A stretch of 64,000 nucleotides of DNA from Methanoculleus sp. 7T (GCF_023195915.1 NZ_JALPRP010000002.1:372001-436000), one strand, 5' to 3'; positions 53,931 to 63,106 are shown, counted from the first letter of the stretch. Numbers and translations are program-made. Notes: a model not told the origin generated them from the sequence alone.

Positions 53931-54629
53931 TCAGCGCTTTCTCAGCCGTCCGGCAGCAGCAAACAGCCCCATGATCGCCCCCGCCGTCCCGGGCCCGGGG
54001 AGCGAGGCGGGTGCCGCCTCCGTTGTCGGGGCGGCGGAGGCATACGGTGCCGTCTGCACCGCCGTATAGACGTGGACCGTCCCTCCTCGCGGCGGCAGCG
54101 GCGGGACCTCGTGCCGGGACATCGTCCATCCGTCTCCTTTCCTGCAGGTGAATTCCTTTGCAGGCGGCATCGTGGTGTTCACCGCGACCCGGAGGACGCC
54201 GCCTTCTACAATGCCCATAAACTCGCCGTCGAAGTAGACCGCCTCCCCGTCGCTCATGCGGTAGATCAGGTACCAGCCGGTATCGTTCACCTCAGTCCCG
54301 GGGAGAGGCTCCTCAACTTCATGGTACCGCGGAAAGAGGTCGATCGTCTCCCCGGCGGCAGGGGTCCTGCTGATGAAGCCGGTGTATACCACGCGCTCTC
54401 CTCTTCGGACGGTGTACTCACGTGCGGGCTGGGCTGTCGGGTCCACTGCTACCGCAAGTTCGGCATTGGCGATGGTTCCCCTATACTCGTCATCGAAGTA
54501 GACCCCGGCACCGTCGCTGTTGAACCAGTGAACGAGGTACCGCCCGGTATCGCCCTCTTCGGCCGCAGCCGCCGGAAGAACCGCAGCAAGGAGGAGGATG
54601 CATGCGAGGCAGACGGCGGAGGCCCTCAT
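53931..54629 (-). CDS. Secreted protein with a duplicated domain and C-terminal anchor
   Basis: A 232-residue exported protein. Signal peptide (1-23), then two related halves: GDTGRYLVHWFNSDGAGVYFDDEYRGTI...AREYTVRRGER and NDTGWYLIYRMSDGEAVYFDGEFMGIV...AKEFTCRKGDG. Each resembles a PEGA-like repeat. The end PGPGTAGAIMGLFAAAGRLRKR looks like an archaeal PGF-CTERM-type sorting signal. Function unknown, probably cell-envelope. Start at 54629 has GGAGG; the longer frame to 54674 lacks a signal peptide. Confidence 0.75.
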   Translation of the reverse strand: MRASAVCLACILLLAAVLPAAAAEEGDTGRYLVHWFNSDGAGVYFDDEYRGTIANAELAVAVDPTAQPAREYTVRRGERVVYTGFISRTPAAGETIDLFPRYHEVEEPLPGTEVNDTGWYLIYRMSDGEAVYFDGEFMGIVEGGVLRVAVNTTMPPAKEFTCRKGDGWTMSRHEVPPLPPRGGTVHVYTAVQTAPYASAAPTTEAAPASLPGPGTAGAIMGLFAAAGRLRKR

Positions 54630-54780
54630 TCTCGTCCTCCGAATGGTATGAGGATAATCATATCGCGATTTCATACTCTCTTACCTCATCACGGACCCTG
54701 CCTACACCATCAATCTGTGTGATATCGAGCGAGCGGTACCTCCAGGATGATTCAACACGCGGGCCGTCGACACTTACCGG

Positions 54781-54834
54781 AGACTTCGACATCCCTCTAT
54801 TAACGTTTTCTGTGTCGCGTATCTGCATGTCGAG
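54781..54834 (-). promoter_or_regulatory. Second copy of the shared promoter element
   Basis: Matches 53415-53468, including the identical TATTAACGTTTTCTGTGTC. On the minus strand it lies about 150 bp upstream of the secreted-protein gene at 53931-54629, giving a predicted leader of some 140 nt. Confidence 0.45.
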
Positions 54835-54994
54835 GGAAGAGCGTGGTTTCGACCGTCGCAAATCCATGCTCTTCCCCAATGAAGCCCATGTTCGTCGCTG
54901 TTCGGGGGGTTGCCGGTGTTACGGGTTCCGCGCGCACCACGTGAGGGCGCTGATCTGCGTGATGAGTAGCCGAGGGGGGGTTATGAGTATCGCT

Positions 54995-55155
54995 ACCCGG
55001 TGAGACAGGGGAGGGGAGACCCCCTCCTCACCTAGCGGTGGTCGAGCTCAGGGCGTTCCGCCCATCGCACTCGAAGACCTTCGGTCTTCTCAAGCTCCCT
55101 TTGGTCGCACTCCCCGTCGGCCCCTCCCCCCGAGGCGATAAACGCCCGGTGGCAC
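54995..55155. repeat. Dispersed GC-rich modular hairpin repeat, copy E
   Basis: Has the same architecture as the repeats at 26 and 33-34 kb: GGGGAGGGGAGACCCCC, then hairpins CACC-TAGC-GGTG, GGGCG-TTC-CGCCC and AAGACC-TTC-GGTCTT, and the linker GCTCCCTTTGGTCG. Stem sequences differ from the other copies but pairing is kept. It runs directly into the tandem array. Confidence 0.65.
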
Positions 55156-55156
55156 A

Positions 55157-55373
55157 GCGGGCGTTCGAGCATCGTCAGATGCGCAGTAGGACCGGCCGCA
55201 GGGCGGGCGTTCGAGCATCGTCAGATGCGCAGTAGGACCGGCCGCAGGGCGGGCGTTCGAGCACCGGAGGTGCGCAGTAGGACCGGCCGCAGGGCGGGCG
55301 TTCGAGCATCGTCAGATGCGCAGTAGGACCGGCCGCAGGGCGGGCATTCGAACACCGAAGGTGTGCAGGCCGC
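55157..55373. repeat. 46-bp tandem repeat array with hairpins
   Basis: Four complete units of 45-46 bp (starting at 55157, 55203, 55249, 55294) plus a partial one from 55340, each GCGGGCGTTCGAG-hairpin-GCGCAGTAGGACCGGCCGCAGG. The hairpin reads GCATC-GTCA-GATGC in units 1, 2 and 4, GCACC-GGA-GGTGC in unit 3 and ACACC-GAA-GGTGT in unit 5. Stem changes are compensatory. Confidence 0.8.
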
Positions 55374-55534
55374 CACGGTCCGGTGTGTATGGGGCAAGTC
55401 CAGTGATAACCCGTGTATCTTACCGCAGGGCAGCAGGACCCGCGCTACCGCAAGCAGCGTCTCAGGCAGACCGATAGAGGGGCGCAACACGGAAACCTTT
55501 TCTTCTGCGGCCCTGAAGGTAACCTTGATGCGCT

Positions 55535-56542
55535 ATGAGAGAGTTGTTGGGTGCAGCAGCGGTCGTCGTGCTCCTGTCCCTGGTGCTTGCGGCCGGATGC
55601 ACGTCGCCTCAGCCCCAGACGGGATACGTGACTATCCGGGGCGTTGATATCAGTATCCCGGACGGTCAGCCGCCCTCGAACGTCACCCGTATCACGGTAG
55701 TCCCGTACCTCGATGCGGTGTATGCGGCAGTGGAGGGTGTCGACCTGCAGGTCAGTGTGAAGGAGGCCGGGACCGATATCGTCGTTACGGAGAAGGTCCT
55801 CCCGGTCGGCAACCTGACGCCGGGGAAGACGGCAAAAGAGGAGGTTTCCTTGGTGCTTGAGAACGGCAGGCGTTATGCCGTCTGGGTAACGGTATGGCAG
55901 GACGGACGTATGCGGGAGTCGGGGTCGGTAGACGTCTTCCTCCCCGACAGGACGGTTGCCGAGCGGAGACTGGCCTACTCGCTCCTCTCCATCGCCGCGA
56001 TCGATGTCATGACCCCGGACCTCAAGGCCGACCCGGTCACGCTTGATATCATCACCGAGATCGCGAACAGCGGCCGCGCCTCCTCCGGGGATCTTACCGT
56101 GGATCTCCGGGCCGTCAACCTCCAGACCGGGATCACGGCCGTCCGCGAGTCCCGGTCGCTTGGGACGGTCGCCGGGGGCTCGACAGCCGAACGGCGGGTG
56201 AGCGTTACGGTTCCGAACGGCTACGACTACGAGATCGGCATCCGGCTCGCCGAAAGCGGCGCGGCCTTTGCGACCAGCACCGGCCGGATCACCCTGGCTC
56301 CGCCGCCGCAGGTGGTCCTCGCCGGCGGTGCGGTGCTCGACTCCGGCAAGGACACATCGCCGATCTCCCTCCCGGTCCCGACCTCGGCACCGGCGAAGCC
56401 GCCCTCCGCGCAGGTCGGGCAGTTTAAGGTCCAGAGCAGCGGCGCGCCGATGCCGTCGCAGGCTCCCGGGTTAGGGGCCGCGCTTGCCGTCGCCGGGACC
56501 CTCGGTGCAGGGCTTGCGGTGCTTGCAGGCCGGAGGAGGTAG
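55535..56542 (+). CDS. Envelope lipoprotein with C-terminal anchor signal
   Basis: A 335-residue exported protein. It has a lipobox LAAGC in the N-terminal signal peptide and two beta-rich halves (VTRITVVPYLDAVYAAVEGVDLQVSVKEAG; VTLDIITEIANSGRASSGDLTVDLRAVNLQTG), the second resembling a CARDB-like fold. The C-terminus APGLGAALAVAGTLGAGLAVLAGRRR is a PGF-CTERM-like segment. Similar methanogen proteins are of unknown function. It is followed two bases later by a small membrane protein gene. Confidence 0.78.
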   Translation: MRELLGAAAVVVLLSLVLAAGCTSPQPQTGYVTIRGVDISIPDGQPPSNVTRITVVPYLDAVYAAVEGVDLQVSVKEAGTDIVVTEKVLPVGNLTPGKTAKEEVSLVLENGRRYAVWVTVWQDGRMRESGSVDVFLPDRTVAERRLAYSLLSIAAIDVMTPDLKADPVTLDIITEIANSGRASSGDLTVDLRAVNLQTGITAVRESRSLGTVAGGSTAERRVSVTVPNGYDYEIGIRLAESGAAFATSTGRITLAPPPQVVLAGGAVLDSGKDTSPISLPVPTSAPAKPPSAQVGQFKVQSSGAPMPSQAPGLGAALAVAGTLGAGLAVLAGRRR

Positions 56543-56544
56543 GC

Positions 56545-56790
56545 GTGGCGCTCCAGGGCCTCACTGCGTGGAGGGCCTACCTCTACGCCGTCTCGTTCAT
56601 CGCGCTCATCGTCGCGATCATCGGTGCCGTGGACCTCATCGCCATTGCAATCGAGGCCTTCATCTACCCTGCACCCCAGCCCTATCCCGCGTCGCAGTAT
56701 TACCCCGGCCTTCCCGGGAGCGTGGCGCAGGTCGTGGTGGGGCTCATTGTCTGGGGTTATCACTGGAGGCTGCTCCGGAAGGAGCGCTGA
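56545..56790 (+). CDS. Small two-helix membrane protein
   Basis: An 81-residue protein with two hydrophobic segments (~12-36 and ~58-74) and a proline/tyrosine-rich linker (YPAPQPYPASQYYPGLPG). The GTG start at 56545 lies next to a GGAGGAGG site that overlaps the end of the lipoprotein gene, so the two form an operon. Function unknown. Confidence 0.65.
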   Translation: MALQGLTAWRAYLYAVSFIALIVAIIGAVDLIAIAIEAFIYPAPQPYPASQYYPGLPGSVAQVVVGLIVWGYHWRLLRKER

Positions 56791-56827
56791 CGGTTGTTGT
56801 GGGCTTTGGTAAGAGCCTCCTCATGGT

Positions 56828-57232
56828 TTAAGCGACGAGCGGCGGACGCATGGCGTCCCGGCATCTCATCGGGAGCGCGTATATGGCGAGGGCTGCGGCC
56901 GGGGCGAGCAACAGGAGGAGGGCGGGGTTCACCGGCCCGGGGTTGAGACCGGCCGGTCCTGCCGCCGCGTTCCAGGCCGCGAGGGGTATGCTGGCGGGCC
57001 ATCGGTTCGATTCGCTGCGCAACTCCCGGAGGAAGAGGGCCGCCCCGGCGAGCGAGACAAGGGAGAGCGCGATGAGCAGGACCGCGAAGCCGGGGATGAC
57101 AGTTGCAACCGGTATCCCCACCCAGACGGAGAAGAAGACCGCTGAGGCTACCGTGAGCGGGAGTGCGAAAGGCCGTGCTTGCCGCTCTTTAGTGGTTGTT
57201 GCCCGGATATCCTCATCGGCTGGGAGATGCAT
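56828..57232 (-). CDS. Membrane protein of unknown function
   Basis: A 134-residue protein with about four hydrophobic segments. The start at 57232 (MHLPADEDIRATTTKERQ) was chosen because a TATA-like CGCATAAAAGAT lies about 30 bp upstream, giving a leaderless mRNA; a longer frame to 57322 overlaps the neighbouring gene. No family recognised. Confidence 0.6.
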   Translation of the reverse strand: MHLPADEDIRATTTKERQARPFALPLTVASAVFFSVWVGIPVATVIPGFAVLLIALSLVSLAGAALFLRELRSESNRWPASIPLAAWNAAAGPAGLNPGPVNPALLLLLAPAAALAIYALPMRCRDAMRPPLVA

Positions 57233-57282
57233 GAAAGAACGAAAGGGCAGGAGCCATACATCTTTTATGCGTCGGCTTCCCG

Positions 57283-57738
57283 TCACAGACTCTGCGCCAC
57301 GCCGTAGACGGTCCCGTTCCATTCACAAAGCGAGTATTTTGCGAGGACCTGGCGCATCTCTTTCTCGGATATGCGCAACGAACTGTACTTCGTAGGCTCA
57401 CTGCCTCCCGAGTTGTACGCGGAGCGGGGATCGAGCCGGAGGAGGAGGTCGAAGAAGGGGCCTTTTGAGACCAGAACATTCCTCCCGTCTAGGATGAGCG
57501 CCGTAAGCGCGGGATGGTCCCGGAAGTCCTCTTCGGTGAGGTGGATCACGGCGGCCGCATCTACGGGCCCTTCTCGGGGAGACGCGGCAAGATGCGTCTC
57601 GTCGATCAGGTTGATCCAGTGGATGGACCCAACGACGACGGCGCATGCAATGACGAGGATGAGAAGTATGCCGATGACCGGACCTCGCCATGGTGCCCTG
57701 CCGGTCTCACTCTCTGTCCCCCGCATCTCCTCGGTCAT
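57283..57738 (-). CDS. Membrane-anchored protein of unknown function
   Basis: A 151-residue protein with one N-terminal membrane helix (residues ~18-42) and a soluble outer domain of about 105 residues (VIHLTEEDFRDHPALTALILDGRNVLVSK..., WNGTVYGVAQSL). A TATA box (GATTATATGC, 57761-57770 on the minus strand) lies about 25-30 nt upstream of the ATG. No family recognised. Confidence 0.65.
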   Translation of the reverse strand: MTEEMRGTESETGRAPWRGPVIGILLILVIACAVVVGSIHWINLIDETHLAASPREGPVDAAAVIHLTEEDFRDHPALTALILDGRNVLVSKGPFFDLLLRLDPRSAYNSGGSEPTKYSSLRISEKEMRQVLAKYSLCEWNGTVYGVAQSL

Positions 57739-57857
57739 GAAGGAGGCTGGACTCTTCAGGCATATAATCTATGCTGATAAGGAAGAGCAACGGGCACGGT
57801 GCACGCCGGCACGAACCCAGACAGGCGTTTATCCCATGTTTTGGTTCACTGCAGGCC

Positions 57858-59699
57858 TTAAACATCCCCATCCCCACACCGCCACCCCCCGTTCGGCACC
57901 CTGATCTCAAACCGTGCCCCTTCCCCGAAGACCCCCGTCTCCCGGATCGTCATCCCGGTGATCCCGAGGATCCCGGAGACCAGAAAGAGCCCATGGCCGT
58001 AGCGCCGCTTGTATGCTTCCCGGAAGATCGCCTCCTTCTCGCTCTCCGGGATGCCGGTGCCGTCGTCCTCGCAGACGATCGTCAGGTCCTGCCCGCACTT
58101 CACGTACGAGAACCGGACCTCCGTCACCGCACCGCCGTGGCGGACGGCGTTGTCGATGAGGTTGTAGAAGACCTTCTTCACCATCGGGTCCGCGTAGACC
58201 TCAAGACCCGCAAGGTCCGTCCGGACCCGGACCCCCGCCGGGAGGGCGAGGTCGGCGACGCTCTCCCGGATGAGGTCTTTCGGCCTCTGCCAGGCGGGCG
58301 CCTTCACCCCCAGGTCCTGGTAGTCGCGGCTGAACTCGACCTGCTTCTGGATCTCGTCGACGGCAGCCCGGGCACGCTCTAGGTATGTCGGGATAGCAGA
58401 ATCTCCGCCGCCTTCCCCGGCAAAGTCGATGTAGGCGCGTGCGACGTTGATCTGGTTGAGGATATCGTGGCGCGTGATCCCGGAGAGCAGGTTCAACTTC
58501 GCGTTCGCCTGCCGGAGCGCCTCCTCTGCATACTGCCGCTCGGTGATGTCCTCCCCGGAGCTGAGCGTTCCGCAGGCGGCGCCGGCATCGTCGCGGAGCA
58601 CGGTGTTGTGCCACTCAATGATCCGCTCGCTCCCGTCGGCAGTGAGGACCGGTGTCTTTGCATACCTGCCTGACTCGGCATCCCCTCGCATCAGCCCGAG
58701 AAAGAGCGCACGGTGGCGCGCCTGCACCCCCGGCGGGAGGAACCGCTCGATCCAAGGCTCGCCCACGACCGCATCCGCCGGGTAGCCGAGGATCTCGGAC
58801 GTCCGGCGGTTGATGAGGGTGACTCGCCCGTCACGGTCGAGGACTACAAAAAGGGCGCCGGCGATATCGAGATACTGCCTGAGCCGGTCTTTCTCCCGCC
58901 GGAGCTGCTCTTCGCTCGCCACGAGATCGGTGAAGAGCACCGCGTAGGGCTGACGGATCCCGGTCTCGACGAACGCCAGGTAGATGAACCCGAAGGAGAG
59001 CACCATGAGGAGATGGCCGATCAGGTTCGAGATCCCGTAGACGCTGACATAGAGCGTGAAGGCAAGTTCCGAGGCGATCGCAACCACGATGGCCGCGACC
59101 AGATGGTTGACCACCCATGGCGAGAATGCACTCCTCCGTTGGTAGACGGCGACGGCGCCGAGGGCGAGCAGGGCCGATATGATGTACTCGCTCCAGACCT
59201 TGAACGGGGTCAGTCCGACGCCCTCGATGTAGCAGTCGGGAAAGACCGGGACGACGAAGATCGAGAGAAGGAGGATCCCGGATATCCCGGCAAAGATCGA
59301 GAAGACCTTCCAAGGCTCCGGTTTCCGCCTGATCATGAACGGCGCAACGAGCAGGGTCACGGCAAGGAGGTAGCGGGTGGCGATCCAGAGCTGCGTCGGG
59401 AGGTTTGCGTCGTAGCCGACGAAGATCCCCATCCCCTTGTACGCAAGGGTGTGGAGCAGTTCGATGCCGGCCACAAAGAGGAGCCCGATGCCGGTGACCA
59501 GCAGGTAACTGTTGTCGAGCATCGTCCGGGCGTTCCACGCCACGATGAAGACCGCTATTGCGATAACGATGGTTACGAATTCGGCGATGACGTGGAAGAG
59601 AAGATAACTGTACAGGCTGGTCGCTGCAAGGGCGGTGAGGAGCACTGCAAAGACGATCAGCGACCTCTGTATGCCTGGTTCCGCGTTCTCGTGCCTCAT
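57858..59699 (-). CDS. Membrane sensor histidine kinase (MASE3-like, PAS, HisKA-like, HATPase)
   Basis: A 613-residue kinase. The first ~250 residues form eight hydrophobic segments of the MASE3 type (LPTQLWIATRYLLAVTLLVAPF). Then a PAS domain (~265-395), a dimerisation helix with GITRHDILNQINVARAYIDFA (phospho-acceptor His in RHDILNQ), and a HATPase domain with IDNAVRHG, EDDGTGIPESEKEAIF and YGHGLFLVSGILG. It should autophosphorylate and pass phosphate to a response regulator, none of which is in the window. Its gene lies 340 bp downstream of the kinase-less PAS protein gene. Confidence 0.92.
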   Translation of the reverse strand: MRHENAEPGIQRSLIVFAVLLTALAATSLYSYLLFHVIAEFVTIVIAIAVFIVAWNARTMLDNSYLLVTGIGLLFVAGIELLHTLAYKGMGIFVGYDANLPTQLWIATRYLLAVTLLVAPFMIRRKPEPWKVFSIFAGISGILLLSIFVVPVFPDCYIEGVGLTPFKVWSEYIISALLALGAVAVYQRRSAFSPWVVNHLVAAIVVAIASELAFTLYVSVYGISNLIGHLLMVLSFGFIYLAFVETGIRQPYAVLFTDLVASEEQLRREKDRLRQYLDIAGALFVVLDRDGRVTLINRRTSEILGYPADAVVGEPWIERFLPPGVQARHRALFLGLMRGDAESGRYAKTPVLTADGSERIIEWHNTVLRDDAGAACGTLSSGEDITERQYAEEALRQANAKLNLLSGITRHDILNQINVARAYIDFAGEGGGDSAIPTYLERARAAVDEIQKQVEFSRDYQDLGVKAPAWQRPKDLIRESVADLALPAGVRVRTDLAGLEVYADPMVKKVFYNLIDNAVRHGGAVTEVRFSYVKCGQDLTIVCEDDGTGIPESEKEAIFREAYKRRYGHGLFLVSGILGITGMTIRETGVFGEGARFEIRVPNGGWRCGDGDV

Positions 59700-60041
59700 G
59701 TGACCTCGCCTACACCCTCTGCGCCGCTCCGAGCCGCGTGCGGGGCGGAGATTCCGTTACGCTGCGTTTGCGTATAGTCGTTGTGCATAAAGGCCCAACT
59801 CTTCAGGGCACAACCTGATTCTGGACTGTTCTAAAACAAGGCAACGTGAAGGCCCACCCGTCACAATAGTCATGATGAGATTTTTATTGAGTACACGTTA
59901 TATTTGCCGGACCATTGGCTTAACTTTTCCTGTGCCGGGGATATGATATGAGGGGAAATCTGCAAAAACGGATTGCACCGAATAAGGAAATAACTTTTCT
60001 CGGCGGCAGAACCCACCGAAGGCGAGGAGCGGCCTCGACTG
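59700..60041. other. Intergenic region between the two sensor genes
   Basis: About 340 bases. AT-rich segments near 59765-59795 (CTATACGC, CCTTTATGC on the minus strand) likely promote the histidine kinase gene. The rest, 59860-60020, is AT-rich with no gene or repeat that I recognise. Confidence 0.45.
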
Positions 60042-62912
60042 CTACACCAGTTCGTTCCTGCGCAGGAACTCCCGGATCTCGCGCGATTCGACCCAACCCT
60101 CGTCGAGCTGTTTGACGATCCCGTCGATCCGCCGGACCTGTCTATGGATCTTCTCCGACACCTCTTCATCCTCGATCAGGTCGGCCATGCCGAGGATCAC
60201 CTGCAGGGGCAGACGGATGTGGTCTGCAAGGATTGCGAACTGCTCGATATTCTGCTCGATCTGGCTGAAAGCCTGCAGCCGAAGGTCTTCGTAGCGTTTC
60301 CGGTCGGAGACGTCCCGGCCGACGGTCTGGACGCCGACTACTTTCCCATCCTCCACAATCGGAGACTCGTTCATCTCGACGGCCGCGGTCGCCCCATCCT
60401 TCCGGAGGAGTTCCACCAGCAGCCCCTCGACGGGCTTCCCCCGAACAATCCGGGCCCTGGCCTCCTCCCAGTCAGGACGGCTCTTCTCGAGGACGTAGTC
60501 GCTGCACTGCACGCCGATCATCTCTTCAGGGGTATAACCCAGGATCCGCGTCACCGCCGGAGAGATGTAGGTGATCCCGCGGTCGGCGTAGCAGGTGTAG
60601 ATCATATCGAAACTCCGCTGGGCAATCTCCCGGAACCGTTCTTCGCTCTCCCTGAGCGCGTTCTGCATCTCTCGCCGGTCGGTGATGTCCTCCACCATCC
60701 CGATGACGAGCCCCTTCTCTTCAGGGCCGCGGAGCAGGGATGTGGTCAGGCGTCCCCAGATGACTCTGCCGTCCTTTGTCACGTAGCGCTTCTCCCGGCG
60801 GGCGTTCTCCCCCGAGGCCGCCTCACGGAGGAGAGCCTCGGCCTTCTCTCTATCGGGCGTGTAGATCAGGTCGTGAAACTTCATCAAGCGGAGTTCGTCC
60901 TTGTTGTAGCCGAACATACGCATGAACGCCGGGTTCGCCCCCGTGATCCTCCCCTCCGGATCGATGAGCGTGATCCCGGTCCCTGCCTGCTCGAAGATCC
61001 CCCTGAACCGTTCTTCGCTCTTCCGCAAGGCGATCTCGGCCCTCCGCTGCTCGGTAATATCTTGGCCGATGACTGCCAGCCTCCCGGCTTGCGGGCGATA
61101 GATGTGCAGTTCATACCACCGCCCGGTCTTCGGGTCTTGCATCGGCCGTTGCACCGGAACACCCGTCTCGGCGACTTCCCCGTAGAGGGCGCGGGCGCCT
61201 TCGCGGATCGCCGGGAAGATGTCGAAGAGTCGCCGCCCGACCAACTCTTCACGGCTGCGGCCGAAGACGTCGGCCGCCTTCTCGTTCAACTCGATGAAAC
61301 GGTAATCAGAGGGGCTGCCGTCGCCGTCTCGGACGATCTCGTAGAGCGTGTAACTCTCAAGCATCTGCTCAAAGAGGAGGCGGTATTTTTCCTCGCTCTT
61401 CCTGAGCCCCTCATCCGCGCGCATCCGCTCGATGATCCGGCCGAGCCGCTCCGCGACGGCGTCGATCAGGGGGCGCTCGCCGGCGAGGAACGGCCCCTCG
61501 TCTTCCTCGGGCTGCTCGTGGAGATAGCAGACCTCAACCCTACCGGCGGTCCGGCCGTAGACGACGATCGGGCTCTCCTGCCGCCAGGGGGTCTCGCGAA
61601 ACCCGGCCGAGAGGTACTCCCGGCCGTCGACCGTGATCCGAGCGGCGGCCTCCTCCCGATTATGCCACCCGGCAGGGAGGACTTGGGCGACATCTCGGAG
61701 GATCGCATCGATCGACACTCCGGGCCGCTTGACGATGCCGGTCATGGCGTAGAGGGTCGCAAGTTCTCTCATCCGGTTATCCAGGTCGTTTCGCTGCCGT
61801 CGGAGCATCTCTTCCGCCCGCCGCCGATCCGTGATATCGTTTGCGATGACGACGAGCCGGTTGTGCTGCGGCCGGTATGCCTTCAGCTCGTAGTAGGTAT
61901 CGGATTCCGGGCTGTGGACCTCGCGGTGCTCCGGCGTCCCGGTCCGTGCGACCCTGCGGAAGAGGTCGAGCGCGGCAGAGCTGAACGATGGGGCGACCGC
62001 GGCGAGGTCTTTTCCGGCGACCTCATCCCCTCGGCACCCGAGACTCTCTTCGGCCTGCCGGTTAATGTGGATGAACCGGAAGCCGAGGGATTCCCCCGAA
62101 TCGTCGTCGACGATCTCAAAGAGAAATCCGGCGTCCAGCATATGATCGAAGAGGAGGCGGTACTGCCGCTCGGAGGCTGCCGTCGCCGCTTTTGCCTCGG
62201 CCTGCGCGACGGCGGCCCCGAGCATCGCAGCGACCGCGTTGACGAGGTCGCGCTCCTGCGGCCGGACGGGGTCTTTCGTCTCCACAACGAGGTGCCCTGT
62301 CAGGAGACCTCCTGCGGCGATCTCGGCAACGATACTTCCAAAACCCGGTGCGGCGGCACCGGATACGACCCGTGCCGATACTAGTTCCGGGTGCCGGAAC
62401 CCACGGGGCAGGAGGTCGGCCGTCTGCCGGAAGACCTCCTCGAGGTCGGCGCCGCCCGTTCCGATCACTTGGGATACCGCGTAAAGCGTCCGGAGCTCCT
62501 TCACCTGCCCTTGCAGTTCGTCCCGGCCGGTGATGTCGAGATTGACTCCCGCCCAGAGGACGATCCGGCCGGAGGCATCCCGGATCGGAGCGCCCCGGCT
62601 CGCGATGGCATGATACTCTCCGTCAGAGCCGAGGATGCGGTAGTTACAGCTCCAGATCGTGCCGGTTGTGGTACAGCGCTCCCATGCGGCGAGCACCGCA
62701 TCAGCGTCGTCCGGGTGGAGGTTGCGTGCCCATCCAGAACCCCGGCACTCCGCAAGTGTCATTCCGGCAAGGTCGAGATAGGACTCGGAGAGATAGAGCA
62801 CCCCGCCGTCGGGCCCGCAGATCCAGATGCCGTAAGGGACCGTCTCGTCGGCAAACCGAGCAGGAACTTCCGGTCCTTTCGGTGGGGGCGAATTGAAGTC
62901 TGACGTAGGCAT
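60042..62912 (-). CDS. Multi-PAS/GAF sensor protein without a kinase ATPase domain
   Basis: A 956-residue soluble protein. Order: PAS (~20-135), GAF-like (~140-245), PAS (~250-370), GAF-like (~375-500), then three PAS domains (~505-625, ~630-755, ~755-880). The C-terminal ~75 residues are nearly the same as in 37465-39645: a His-box helix ADHIRLPLQVILGMADL followed by DEGWVESREIREFLRRNELV, with no HATPase. Its signalling partner is unknown; the adjacent kinase at 57858-59699 is a candidate. Confidence 0.87.
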   Translation of the reverse strand: MPTSDFNSPPPKGPEVPARFADETVPYGIWICGPDGGVLYLSESYLDLAGMTLAECRGSGWARNLHPDDADAVLAAWERCTTTGTIWSCNYRILGSDGEYHAIASRGAPIRDASGRIVLWAGVNLDITGRDELQGQVKELRTLYAVSQVIGTGGADLEEVFRQTADLLPRGFRHPELVSARVVSGAAAPGFGSIVAEIAAGGLLTGHLVVETKDPVRPQERDLVNAVAAMLGAAVAQAEAKAATAASERQYRLLFDHMLDAGFLFEIVDDDSGESLGFRFIHINRQAEESLGCRGDEVAGKDLAAVAPSFSSAALDLFRRVARTGTPEHREVHSPESDTYYELKAYRPQHNRLVVIANDITDRRRAEEMLRRQRNDLDNRMRELATLYAMTGIVKRPGVSIDAILRDVAQVLPAGWHNREEAAARITVDGREYLSAGFRETPWRQESPIVVYGRTAGRVEVCYLHEQPEEDEGPFLAGERPLIDAVAERLGRIIERMRADEGLRKSEEKYRLLFEQMLESYTLYEIVRDGDGSPSDYRFIELNEKAADVFGRSREELVGRRLFDIFPAIREGARALYGEVAETGVPVQRPMQDPKTGRWYELHIYRPQAGRLAVIGQDITEQRRAEIALRKSEERFRGIFEQAGTGITLIDPEGRITGANPAFMRMFGYNKDELRLMKFHDLIYTPDREKAEALLREAASGENARREKRYVTKDGRVIWGRLTTSLLRGPEEKGLVIGMVEDITDRREMQNALRESEERFREIAQRSFDMIYTCYADRGITYISPAVTRILGYTPEEMIGVQCSDYVLEKSRPDWEEARARIVRGKPVEGLLVELLRKDGATAAVEMNESPIVEDGKVVGVQTVGRDVSDRKRYEDLRLQAFSQIEQNIEQFAILADHIRLPLQVILGMADLIEDEEVSEKIHRQVRRIDGIVKQLDEGWVESREIREFLRRNELV

Positions 62913-63106
62913 CGTCTAAGTCCTGAAGAGATAGCGAACAAGGCAATCTCCCGGATCACTTGGGGTGACTCCATCATAACGCTTCTGCTCGATGAATATG
63001 CAACCTTATGTTTCATCCCTATTTTCGGGGATGATCGCGCCGGTGCTATCTTTTATGATGCAGGCGCTCAAAGACCCGTATACCTATGACGGAGAACTAC
63101 GTCCGG

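Larger units (their letters stand above)
54630..55534. other. Long intergenic region with repeats
   Basis: About 900 bases without a recognised gene. It contains the second promoter element (54781-54834), a GC-rich hairpin repeat (54995-55155) and a 46-bp tandem array (55157-55373). Frames within it are shadows of the repeats. Confidence 0.55.

Noticed and set aside
55157-55373. CRISPR array
   Set aside because: The repeated unit is the full 45-46 bp with no variable spacers, and no cas genes are nearby.
60144-62384. 746-codon plus-strand open frame antisense to the large PAS sensor
   Set aside because: Long antisense frames are common at this GC content; the PAS/GAF protein on the minus strand is unambiguous.
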